This document shows, in pieces, positions 17,970-25,492 of a stretch of DNA of 64,000 bases. Each line of letters begins with the position of its first letter. Within the stretch, counting starts at the first letter, position 1. The notes under the pieces were generated by a model, which saw only the letters and a program-made list of their open reading frames with translations, did not search any database and had not been told where the DNA came from. This DNA comes from an uncultured Bacillota bacterium (GTDB taxonomy: Bacteria; Bacillota; Dehalobacteriia; UBA7702). Location: NCBI GenBank assembly GCA_902796855.1, contig CADBQN010000012.1, positions 29,297 through 93,296 of the forward strand, read 5' to 3'. Both the position numbers and the translations under genes were made by a program.

Positions 17970-19442
17970 TCAGTTGATCCGATGTTTTTTCATCCGGTAG
18001 ACGAGGGTCTGCCGGGAGAGCCCCATGGCCCGGGCGGCCTTGCTGACGTTGCCGCCGGCTTCACGCAGGGCGGCGATGATGGCGTCCCGTTCCTCCCGGC
18101 GGATATCGGCGAGAACGCCGTTTTCCGCCCGCCGCGGAGTCGGTTCCACCAGGATCTCCTCCTTGACCTCTTCCTCTTCCCCGTCGGTATAGAGGGGCAG
18201 GATGTAGTCTTCCGGATTCGTTTTCTTCTCTCTTTCCAGCATATAGAAAGGCAGATGCTGCCATTTAATGGTGGTCTCGTCATCCCGCACCAGATTCATG
18301 GCGCACTCGACGCAGTGCTTCAGCTGACGCACGTTGCCGGGCCACTCGTAATTCAGGAAAAAGATGGTAATGTCGTCGTCCATGCGGACGACCTTTTTGC
18401 CGTATTTCTCGTTGAAATCGGCGATGAAATGATGGGCCAAGGTGAAGATATCGCTCTTTCGCTCGGAGAGCGGCGGGATCAGGATGTTGACGACGGCGAG
18501 GCGGTAAAAGAGGTCGGTCCGGATCTCCCCTTTTTCCAGAACGTCCTGGGGATAGGCGTTGCAGCTGCTGATGATCCGCGCGTCAACGGGAATCAGTTCC
18601 TTGCCGCCAAGGGGCTGGACGACTTTTTCTTCCAGCACCCGCAAAAGCTTGGCCTGGGAAGAGAGGGGCATGGAATTGACCTCGTCGAGGAAGAGCGTGC
18701 CGCCGCCGGCCTCCTCAAAGAGACCCTTGCGGTCGATGGCGCCGGTATAGACGCCCTTGACCGTGCCGAAGAGGATTCCCTCGATGAGGCTTTCGGGAAT
18801 CGCCGCGCAGTTCACAGCCAAAAAAGGCTTGTTCCGGCGGGGGCTCGCGTCGTGGATGCTTCGGGCAAAGAGCTCCTTCCCGGTGCCGGTCAGCCCCGTC
18901 AGCATCACCGACGAGTCGCTTTGGGCGGCGTTAAAGGCCTGCTCCTTGCATTTGACCAGGGAATCGTGGTCGCCGATGATGCGGTCGAAAACGGAGAGCT
19001 TGTTCTCCTCTTTGTCCTCCTGCTTCTCATCGAAGGCAAAGAGCTTCTTTTGCAGAGCGATGTTGCGGTCGATCCGCTTTTTCATCTCGGTAACGTCCCG
19101 CTGAATGGAAATCGCCCCCCAGAAGCCGTCCTGCAGATGGACGGGAAAAGTGTTGCAGATCTGAAAGACCTCCCGATCGTTGATGAAATAATAGAAGAAA
19201 AAATCGCGCAGGGGCTCGTGGTTGCAGACGACTTTCAGCAGCGGGCTTTCCGAAGGCGTGAGGTGATAGAGCTCCATCACCGTTTTGCCCTTTGCCTCCT
19301 CAAAGGAAATGCCGTCAAGCTTTTCCGCCGTTTTATTGAGATAGAGGATCCGCCCCTTCTGATCGACGAAATAGACGGCATCGCTGACGTGGTCAAAGAT
19401 CTTTGTGATCGTCGTGTTCTGTTCAAAGAAATCCCGGTTCAT
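17970..19442 (-). CDS. Sigma-54-dependent enhancer-binding protein 1 (PAS-AAA+-Fis)
   Basis: 490 residues from the ATG at 19442 (SD GGGAGGG; the longer frame would cross its own promoter). N-terminal PAS sensor (about 10-120: FDHVSDAVYFVDQKGRILYLNKTAEKL), a linker, then the AAA+ domain with Walker A GLTGTGKE (183-190), Walker B GGGTLFLDEVNSM and Arg-finger region, and a C-terminal Fis-type HTH (GGNVSKAARAMGLSRQTLVYRMKK). The sigma-54-contacting loop is GVYTGA (230-235) rather than the usual GAFTGA. It lies directly upstream of P1 and is the obvious activator of that operon. The PAS ligand is unknown. Confidence 0.92.
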   Translation of the reverse strand: MNRDFFEQNTTITKIFDHVSDAVYFVDQKGRILYLNKTAEKLDGISFEEAKGKTVMELYHLTPSESPLLKVVCNHEPLRDFFFYYFINDREVFQICNTFPVHLQDGFWGAISIQRDVTEMKKRIDRNIALQKKLFAFDEKQEDKEENKLSVFDRIIGDHDSLVKCKEQAFNAAQSDSSVMLTGLTGTGKELFARSIHDASPRRNKPFLAVNCAAIPESLIEGILFGTVKGVYTGAIDRKGLFEEAGGGTLFLDEVNSMPLSSQAKLLRVLEEKVVQPLGGKELIPVDARIISSCNAYPQDVLEKGEIRTDLFYRLAVVNILIPPLSERKSDIFTLAHHFIADFNEKYGKKVVRMDDDITIFFLNYEWPGNVRQLKHCVECAMNLVRDDETTIKWQHLPFYMLEREKKTNPEDYILPLYTDGEEEEVKEEILVEPTPRRAENGVLADIRREERDAIIAALREAGGNVSKAARAMGLSRQTLVYRMKKHRIN

Positions 19443-19484
19443 AAGCGCCCTCCCTTTTCGTCCGTCATTTCGCTCTCTATGATA

Positions 19485-19513
19485 ATGATAACAAGCATTT
19501 ACCGTTCTGTCAA
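19485..19513 (-). promoter_or_regulatory. Sigma-A promoter of regulator 1
   Basis: Minus strand TTGACA (19513-19508), 17-bp spacer, TATCAT (19490-19485), 43 bp before the start codon. The regulator is therefore expressed apart from the preceding operon. Confidence 0.8.
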
Positions 19514-19514
19514 A

Positions 19515-19555
19515 CAAAAAAGCCTGTTTCCGCCGGCACAGCGGCGAAGCAGACT
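19515..19555 (-). terminator. Terminator of the activation-gene operon
   Basis: Imperfect stem AGTCTGCTTCGCCG / CGGCGGAAACAGGCT followed by TTTTT on the minus strand, about 35 bp past the Fe-S gene stop. Confidence 0.7.
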
Positions 19556-19588
19556 TCTTTCCTCTTATATACTTTTGTTTCGACTCGC

Positions 19589-20392
19589 TCAGGGGATCCG
19601 ATAGGCGCAGGGTACGCCGACGACGCATTTGCCGCAGGTATTGCTGCCGGTCAGTGCCGATTCGCTGTTATCCAGCGTATAGGAGGGCGTTTCGCAGTAG
19701 CCCACATGGACGGCGGCGTTCTCGTCGCAGAGGCCGCTGCATTTCACCCGATCGTAGCCTTCCTCGCTCAGCGCCCCAACAGGACACCGCCGGACGCAGG
19801 CGCCGCAGGAACCGTCCTTTTTATAGAGACAGTATTCCCCGGCGATCACGCCGTCGTGGGGAACGTCGAGATCGGTGACGACGGTGCTGATTCTGCCGCA
19901 TTCCCCGGCGGCGGTGATCAGCATATTATTCCTGCCAAAGGTCCCCAGACCGCAGTAATAGGCCAGATGGCGCTGGGACCATTTGCTTTTCAGCAGATAG
20001 GGATCGTAGGAGCCGGCCTCTTGGGAAACGGCGGCGCGGACGCCTTCCCCTTTCAGAAAATCGATCAGCGCGCCGTTGAGTTCCACGATAAAAGCGTTGG
20101 TCTTTTCGTAGGCCTTGGCCCACGCTGCGGAGCTCAGCCGCTCTTTGCGGTTGCCGTTGCCGATTTCCTTCGTGAAAGGCAGAAAATAGGCGATGAGGGT
20201 CTTTGCCCCGGGCAGAACGTTTTCGGGCAGGTCGTGTTCGGGGTGGACCAGCCGCCGCAGACCGGCGATTTCCTCCCGGCGGGCGTCGCCAAAGGCCACC
20301 AGCGGTTCCCTCCAAATATGGGGAATGATGCCTCCTTCATCCCCTTGGCGGACATACGCCGTGATAAAATCGGTGATTCTTTCTCGCATCAC
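19589..20392 (-). CDS. Fe-S protein related to epoxyqueuosine reductase (COG1600-like)
   Basis: 267 residues. The sequence follows the QueG/COG1600 pattern: an N-terminal half with AKTLIAYFLPF and a YCGLGTFGRNNMLIT loop, then a ferredoxin-type cluster CGACVRRCPVGAL and further cysteines in CSGLCDENAAVHVGYC and TCGKCVVGVPC. QueG itself is a cobalamin-dependent Fe-S reductase; relatives of this kind occur near corrinoid methyltransferases and could donate low-potential electrons to a corrinoid. That role is inference. GTG at 20392 and ATG at 20389 both lie behind AAAGGAG; the GTG spacing is better. Last gene of the operon before the terminator at 19515-19555. Confidence 0.78.
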   Translation of the reverse strand: MMRERITDFITAYVRQGDEGGIIPHIWREPLVAFGDARREEIAGLRRLVHPEHDLPENVLPGAKTLIAYFLPFTKEIGNGNRKERLSSAAWAKAYEKTNAFIVELNGALIDFLKGEGVRAAVSQEAGSYDPYLLKSKWSQRHLAYYCGLGTFGRNNMLITAAGECGRISTVVTDLDVPHDGVIAGEYCLYKKDGSCGACVRRCPVGALSEEGYDRVKCSGLCDENAAVHVGYCETPSYTLDNSESALTGSNTCGKCVVGVPCAYRIP

Positions 20393-20407
20393 AATGTCCC
20401 GCTCCTT

Positions 20408-21109
20408 TCAGTTCGCCTGCCGGTAGATGAAGCGCGAGCCCCAATAAACGCGGCCGTCAAAGGCCTCCTTCCGGTCAAGGCATCCCTCTCTCGGGCAGTG
20501 GCGGCACTCCGAGGCGTTGTCTTCCACGCCGCAGCAGAGCCCCGCCGACGTTTTCAGCGGTGTCATCAGATAGTTTTCCCGCAGAGTAACGCCGGCCTCG
20601 GCGGCGGCGTCGCCAAAGAGCTCAAAGAGTTTCCTCAGCTCCCGGATATCCCAGTCATAAACGTCGCCTGGGGTGGCTTTGCTTACAAAAAGCCCCTTCG
20701 GCAGCCGCTTTAATACGGCGCACTCCACGGCGAAGGCGGCCTGTTTCTGATAGAAATTCATGATGGCGTCGAGAGCGAATTTCGACACCATGTCTCCCAG
20801 GCCCGAGGCGTATTCCTCCAGCTCCCGGCCGCAGGTGGCGACGTAGGGATAGACCGTTCCGGTACCTCGCAGCAGGCGGCACAGCGTCGGGCTGATAAAC
20901 GTCCGTCCCTCAATGACGACGGCCTTTTCGGCGATGTCACCGACGACGCATTCCAAAAAGAACCCTTTCGGCGCCGCGATGTCTCTCGTCTTTTCCAACT
21001 GAGCGCGGATGGGCTCCCGGAAGTGATGATCCGGGGACATGCCGATGCTCTTCAAAATATCTGTTTCGTCAAAGGGCAAAAAGCCCTCTTTTACCATGAT
21101 CCGTTTCAC
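20408..21109 (-). CDS. MetH-activation-domain-like protein A
   Basis: 233 residues, resembling stand-alone vitamin B12-dependent methionine synthase activation-domain proteins found beside corrinoid methyltransferases. Typical stretch: TVYPYVATCGRELEEYASGL...FALDAIMNFYQKQAA, then the C-terminal RENYLMTPLKTSAGLCCG and a CX2CX4C motif (ECRHCPREGCLDRKEAF). The GTG start at 21109 is supported by GAGG and by equal length with paralogue B. In MetH the related domain delivers S-adenosylmethionine for reductive remethylation of cobalamin; a similar activation or corrinoid-loading role is likely but unproven. Confidence 0.72.
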   Translation of the reverse strand: MKRIMVKEGFLPFDETDILKSIGMSPDHHFREPIRAQLEKTRDIAAPKGFFLECVVGDIAEKAVVIEGRTFISPTLCRLLRGTGTVYPYVATCGRELEEYASGLGDMVSKFALDAIMNFYQKQAAFAVECAVLKRLPKGLFVSKATPGDVYDWDIRELRKLFELFGDAAAEAGVTLRENYLMTPLKTSAGLCCGVEDNASECRHCPREGCLDRKEAFDGRVYWGSRFIYRQAN

Positions 21110-21130
21110 CTTGACGCCTCTTTTCCGGCA

Positions 21131-21823
21131 TTACATCTCCTCGTCCTTTGCCGCCAGGTAGGCCTTCATGCTGAACGGCGCCTTGCGGCCGGGGCAGTTC
21201 TCCTTCTGGCAGAGCTCGCAGTCGTGGCTGACGCCGCTGCCGCCAAAGGCGATCCCGGCGACGCTTTTCACCGGGAACATCAGGTAGTTCTCGTTCAGGA
21301 CGACGCCGCTTTTCTCCCCGGCCTCGCCAAAGAGATCAAAGAGCGTCCGCTGTTCCCGGATGTGCCAATCGATGAGGGAACCGGGGTTCGACGTGGAGAC
21401 CACGGTCTTTTCCGGCAGCAGGTTCTCGATGGCGCCTTTCACCGCGGCGTCGATCTGACGGCGGTAAAATTCCATCACGGCGTCAAAGGCGAATTTATCC
21501 ATCATGTCGGTAAGTTCCAGGCCGTAGTCGGCCAGTTCTTTACCGCAGGTGGAAAGGTAGGGGTAAACGATTTTACAGTCCTTCAGCTTTTTGCAGAGGA
21601 TCGGACTGTGAAACGCGTGACCGTCCACGGTCACGACGCCGTTCTCTATTTTCTCCACGACGGATTCCATATAGAAAGCCTTTGGTGAGGCGATTTGATC
21701 GGTTTTGGCCAGCAGGGCGGCGATGCTTTCGCCAAAGGGATGATCCGCCGGCATGCGGATGCTCTTCAGAACATCCTTTTCGTCAAAATGACGTTCGTAA
21801 CTGTCAATAAAGGTATATTTCAT
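21131..21823 (-). CDS. MetH-activation-domain-like protein B
   Basis: 230 residues from the ATG at 21823 (the longer frame adds three codons that are the SD). Clear paralogue of the downstream protein A: MKYTFIDSYERHFDEKDVLKSIRMPADHPF aligns without gaps with A's N-terminus, as do IVYPYLSTCGKELADYGLEL, RENYL-like LNENYLMFPVKSVAGIAFG and the CX2CX4C motif DCELCQKENCPGRKAPF. Tandem pairs suggest a heteromer or two corrinoid clients. Genes are 21 bp apart. Confidence 0.72.
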   Translation of the reverse strand: MKYTFIDSYERHFDEKDVLKSIRMPADHPFGESIAALLAKTDQIASPKAFYMESVVEKIENGVVTVDGHAFHSPILCKKLKDCKIVYPYLSTCGKELADYGLELTDMMDKFAFDAVMEFYRRQIDAAVKGAIENLLPEKTVVSTSNPGSLIDWHIREQRTLFDLFGEAGEKSGVVLNENYLMFPVKSVAGIAFGGSGVSHDCELCQKENCPGRKAPFSMKAYLAAKDEEM

Positions 21824-21874
21824 TCCACCCACTCCCCTCTTTTGGGAAATCCCGTTTCTGTTTTCCGCTTGTCG

Positions 21875-22534
21875 TTATTCCAGCGCCAGCATTTCCTCGG
21901 TAACTTCCGTCCCCGGGGGCACGATGACAAAATCATCGCTGTCCAGCTCTAATTTGAGCATTCTTTTCAGAACGCCGTAGGGCGCTTCCAGCTCCTCAAA
22001 ATCGACGGAAGCCGCTTTGGCCACCGGCGACAGGATGCGCATGGCCTTCTCGATATCGAAAAGACCGGTGTTGAGGATGGCAAAATGACTGTAGCCGCTG
22101 TACATCGACTGCATGATCATATCGGCGCTTTCCTTGCCGTACTTGCGGACACAGTCATCGTACTCATTGGGTGCCGCCCGGACGCTGCGCAGCCAGCCCT
22201 GGGTAAAAAACATGCGGCCTTTGGGGCGCTCCGCTTTCAGACCATCATCGGAAAGCAGCAGGTTGATACAGTCCTCGCACTTTGGCAAAACGAGAGAAAA
22301 GCGTTCGGAACGCAATCCTAAAGTGGAGTTTCCGCAGCGCCCCATCGGCAGCAGCAGGTATTCAATATCCGTCAGGGAATCAATCAGCGCCTGAAGCGTA
22401 TCGTGGAGCTTCTTTGGCAGATCGTGCAGGCCCGACTGGAGATAGACAACGGGGTAATCCAAGTTGTTTTCCCTCATCACCGCGTCGATTTCATCTTCTA
22501 TATTGCGGCAGGCAACCATCATGTACTTGTTCAT
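21875..22534 (-). CDS. DUF1638 family protein
   Basis: 219 residues. Matches the DUF1638 pattern: YMMVACRNIEDEIDAVMRENN, VVYLQSGLHDLPKKLHDTLQALID, LLLPMGRCGNSTLGLRS, LPKCEDCINLLLSDD and FFTQGWLRS. The conserved cysteines (ACRNIEDEI, GRCGN, CEDC) suggest a metal or corrinoid-related site. The family has no agreed function but recurs beside MttB-type methyltransferases and corrinoid proteins, as here. ATG start; 51 bp upstream of paralogue B. Confidence 0.78.
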   Translation of the reverse strand: MNKYMMVACRNIEDEIDAVMRENNLDYPVVYLQSGLHDLPKKLHDTLQALIDSLTDIEYLLLPMGRCGNSTLGLRSERFSLVLPKCEDCINLLLSDDGLKAERPKGRMFFTQGWLRSVRAAPNEYDDCVRKYGKESADMIMQSMYSGYSHFAILNTGLFDIEKAMRILSPVAKAASVDFEELEAPYGVLKRMLKLELDSDDFVIVPPGTEVTEEMLALE

Positions 22535-22564
22535 TCCTATCCTTCTGAAACCTCCAAAATTTTT

Positions 22565-23056
22565 TTACTCGGCGAGGGTCATTCCGTCATCGCTTCCTTC
22601 AAAATGGGGCAGGCGAATGACGCGGGCCCGGCCCCGGCTCACCGCCGGAATCGTGATGGTCCTGACAATGAGCTGCGCCGTTTCGCCGGAAACGTCGTTT
22701 TCCCGGGAGAAAGCGGCTTTTCGCGACGATGTCCGGCGGTCTTTTCCCGCCAGAAGGGTGAAGCGCCGTTCCGGCGGCGTATCGTTTTTCGACACGTTCA
22801 GGCGGCGGTCACGGCCGGCCAGGAGCGTGAAGTTCCCGCCGGGGGACGCGGCCGGCGCGTCTTTTTGCGCGGAGCGTTTGTCAGCGGCCCAAAGGGAGAA
22901 GCGGTTGTCGGCGCGGCCTGACGCCGGAGCGTTCCGGACAGCGCCGTTTCTGGACGCCGTCGCGCCGAATCTGTTTCTGTCCCGGCGTTCCGCTTTTTTT
23001 GTGGCGACACGCCGTTCTTTTCCCGCGAGCATCGTATATTTCTTATCTTTCGTCAT
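22565..23056 (-). CDS. Unrecognised protein with five 23-residue repeats
   Basis: 163 residues, no family recognised. Residues 7-121 consist of five units of exactly 23 residues beginning at 7, 30, 53, 76 and 99. Three carry the core [YF]T[ML]LAG[KR][DE]RR (YTMLAGKERR, FTLLAGRDRR, FTLLAGKDRR), one a variant (FSLWAADKRS) and one is degenerate (FGATASRNGA). The linkers are rich in Arg, Lys, Ala and Ser. The tail (122-163) is different: AQLIVRTITIPAVSRGRARVIRLP, ending acidic. Strongly basic, no membrane segment or signal peptide, few cysteines. The SD AAAGGAGG before the ATG is among the strongest in the cluster, so translation is credible. Its place inside the operon suggests a role tied to the methyltransferase system; no function is assigned. 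Confidence 0.7.
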   Translation of the reverse strand: MTKDKKYTMLAGKERRVATKKAERRDRNRFGATASRNGAVRNAPASGRADNRFSLWAADKRSAQKDAPAASPGGNFTLLAGRDRRLNVSKNDTPPERRFTLLAGKDRRTSSRKAAFSRENDVSGETAQLIVRTITIPAVSRGRARVIRLPHFEGSDDGMTLAE

Positions 23057-23253
23057 TTGAATAACCTCCTTTGCGCCGCCGCGGAACGGCGGCCGGTTCA
23101 GCCTTGCGGCGCTCCCGCGGCGGCGGGAGCTTCGCGGTTCGTGTCCTGATTCATTGTTTTCCGCAAAACACCATAGGGAGTTTTCAATTTTGAAATCGAC
23201 GAGCTGTTTTTACAGCTGTTTTAGAAGAGAAACTCACGTTTTTTCCTGTTTTC

Positions 23254-25263
23254 CTATACCCAGGCCGGCAGGCCGACGGCAATGACGTCGATCTTTGTCT
23301 CAATATACAGATTGACGCTGCAGTTGGCGCTTTCGCTGAGCCTGGAATCCCGGCGCTCGACGAGGATTTTGTAATCGGCAATGCCCTGAGCAGCCATGTT
23401 TTCTCTTAAATGGGCTTTGCCGTCCTCAATGGCCCGCAGGACGACGTCCTCGGCCAGATCCTCAATGGTCTGCGCCTCTTCCGGCGCGGCGTCGGGGTCG
23501 CGGGTCACGTCGGTCTTGCCCCAGGGGGCGTAGATCGAGAGGTATTCCCCGCTTTGGTTCTGAACGACGAGGGAATAGATCGTCATCACCTCACCGGCGG
23601 CGGCGCCGACGGCGTTGGCCACGCCGTGATGGGCGGAAATCACGGGCTCCACGGCGAATTTCTCCGCCGGCCGCGGCAGCCAGGCGGCGATGGGCGCGCC
23701 GATACCGACGATCCGGGTGTTGATTTTAAAATCAACGCTGAATAAACCGTTCTTTCGTTTTCCCATGGCGTTCCGGAAGTAGTATTCCGCCAAACCTTCA
23801 TTCTCGGCGGCGGCGCCGTCCTGTTCCAGAACGCAGGTCAGCAGCGAACGACACATTTTTTCTTCCACCAGCTCCACGCAGAGCCGGCAGAAATCCTTCG
23901 CGCTCCCGCCGCGGTCGTTGGCGATGAGCTGGGCGGCGACTTCCGCCGCCTCCCTGTCGCCGACGTCGTACCGTCCCATGACGCAGAGCACGTCGGTGGG
24001 GGTGAAGCCCACCAGACCGACGACGCCGTACTCGACCAGCCGTTCAAGGCGGATGAAGTTCGGATCCGTACCGATGCGGCGTCCCAGCTCACAGACGGTG
24101 TGGGGGCCGTCGGCCAAAGCCTCCAAGGCGCGGCTTTGGATCTCCGTCAGTTCCACGCCGTTTTCCGGTTCCCGCAGCAGCTGGAAACCGTCGGCGGGGG
24201 AATAACGGAAGAGGCCGGCGGCGCGGTGGCGCAGCGCCATGAGCTCATCCTTGTAGTGGGGGTACTCCGCCGCGACGACGGAGACGGGGCGGCTGCGCCG
24301 GGGGCCGACCTCCCAGGCACCGGTCTCAGGATTCCGGGAGAAATAACTGTCGCCGCCGAGGCCGAAGGTAAAGGCGTTAACCGCCGAGACCCGCGTGCGC
24401 CAGCCGCCGACATCGGCGCCTTCCTTCGTCAGCCGGGGCTTCCCATTGGCGAGGATCGCCACGTCGGTGGTGGTGCCGCCCATATCGCAGACGAGGCCGT
24501 TCCTGACGTCGTTCAGATACGTGGCCCCGATGATGCTGGCGGCGGGACCGGAAAGAATCGTCTCAATGGGGCGTTCCAAGGCGATGGTCTCGTTCATCAG
24601 GCTGCCATCGCCTTTGACGATCATCAGCGGCGCCGCCATGTCCCGTTCCGCCATAGCCCGTTTCACGGCGGCCATCAGCTCGGCGATGACGGAAATCAGC
24701 TTGGCGTTGAGCACGGCGGTGTTCGTCCGCTCCCGCATGCCGATGGTGCCGGTGAGCTCATGGGCCATGATCACCGGCAGGTCGAGAATGGAGCCGAGGA
24801 GTTCCTTTGCCCTGTTCTCGTGGTCCGGGTTGCGGACACTGAAGATGCCGGAGATGGCCACGGCGTCGACTTGACCGCGAAGGGAACGCGCCGCGTCGGC
24901 GACGGCCTCTTCGTCCAGGGGCGTTTCTTCCCGGCCGGAGACGCCGATGGCGCCGGGGATCCGCCGCAGTTCGCAGGGGGGCAGATCGGAACCGTCGTCG
25001 TCAAAGCCGAGGAGCAGCAGGCCGACGCGGCAGCCGTTGTTTTCCACAATGGCGTTCGTCGCCAATGTCGTTGAGAGCGCCACGTAATCGACGCTTTTCA
25101 GCGCCTCACCGTCGAGCTTTGCCAAAACGCCGCGGATGCCGCGGATCAGATCCTCATGGGTCGTCATCGCTTTGGCCTCCGAAAGAATGCGCTTTGTTTC
25201 CCGCTCCAAGACGACGCCGTCGGTGTAGGTACCGCCGGTGTCGATGCCCAGTACCATTGTCAT
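23254..25263 (-). CDS. Hydantoinase A/oxoprolinase-type ASKHA protein
   Basis: 669 residues from the ATG at 25263, which is 9 bp after GGGAGG; the longest frame (25368) would cover the sigma-54 promoter. The N-terminus MTMVLGIDTGGTYTDGVVLE is the phosphate-1 loop of the HyuA_N/ASKHA fold, and GLVCDMGGTTTDVAILANGKP is phosphate-2. HyuA/oxoprolinase enzymes use ATP to open lactams, but HyuB is absent. ASKHA ATPases are also used to drive reductive activation of corrinoids (the RamA/RACE group), though this protein lacks the N-terminal ferredoxin domain of that group. Being the first gene of the P2 operon, ahead of the activation-like proteins, it is a candidate corrinoid-activation or substrate-processing ATPase (inference). 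197 bp without a credible gene separate it from the repeat-protein gene. Confidence 0.82.
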   Translation of the reverse strand: MTMVLGIDTGGTYTDGVVLERETKRILSEAKAMTTHEDLIRGIRGVLAKLDGEALKSVDYVALSTTLATNAIVENNGCRVGLLLLGFDDDGSDLPPCELRRIPGAIGVSGREETPLDEEAVADAARSLRGQVDAVAISGIFSVRNPDHENRAKELLGSILDLPVIMAHELTGTIGMRERTNTAVLNAKLISVIAELMAAVKRAMAERDMAAPLMIVKGDGSLMNETIALERPIETILSGPAASIIGATYLNDVRNGLVCDMGGTTTDVAILANGKPRLTKEGADVGGWRTRVSAVNAFTFGLGGDSYFSRNPETGAWEVGPRRSRPVSVVAAEYPHYKDELMALRHRAAGLFRYSPADGFQLLREPENGVELTEIQSRALEALADGPHTVCELGRRIGTDPNFIRLERLVEYGVVGLVGFTPTDVLCVMGRYDVGDREAAEVAAQLIANDRGGSAKDFCRLCVELVEEKMCRSLLTCVLEQDGAAAENEGLAEYYFRNAMGKRKNGLFSVDFKINTRIVGIGAPIAAWLPRPAEKFAVEPVISAHHGVANAVGAAAGEVMTIYSLVVQNQSGEYLSIYAPWGKTDVTRDPDAAPEEAQTIEDLAEDVVLRAIEDGKAHLRENMAAQGIADYKILVERRDSRLSESANCSVNLYIETKIDVIAVGLPAWV

Positions 25264-25332
25264 TGTTTGATTCCTCCCGTGGATCATGGTGGTGTGTCGT
25301 GTCCGATGCTGTTCTCTATACCTATATTCTTC

Positions 25333-25347
25333 GCAAGAACTGTGCCA
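25333..25347 (-). promoter_or_regulatory. Sigma-54 promoter P2 (ASKHA-to-FeS operon)
   Basis: Minus strand TGGCACAGTTCTTGC, perfect -24/-12 elements, 70 bp before the start codon at 25263. One base different from P1, both followed by GA. Confidence 0.9.
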
Positions 25348-25411
25348 AAAACCGCGTTTTGAAAACATTTTTTATCGCGGTCTCAGACAGGGCTTTTTTT
25401 TAGTTCGACCC

Positions 25412-25445
25412 AAAAAAGAAAAAAGAGCGGAAGTCCCTTCCGCTC
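25412..25445 (-). terminator. Terminator of regulator 2
   Basis: GAGCGGAAG and CTTCCGCTC flank a 3-base loop; on the minus strand it is followed by TTTTTTCTTTTTT. Confidence 0.85.
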
Positions 25446-25468
25446 AAAAATGATTTATTTGTACAAAA

Positions 25469-25480
25469 ATGATGCAAATG
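25469..25480 (-). promoter_or_regulatory. Candidate activator box upstream of P2
   Basis: Minus strand CATTTGCATCAT; the core TTTGCATCA also occurs at 17895-17903 upstream of P1. Distance to the -24 element is about 120 bp in both cases, typical of enhancer sites. Pattern seen; binding is inferred. Confidence 0.5.
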
Positions 25481-25492
25481 TATTATTTTGAT

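Noticed and set aside
23057..23253. 17-codon peptide between the ASKHA and repeat-protein genes
   Set aside because: A start with weak SD exists, but length and composition give no support; the stretch mainly holds small hairpins.
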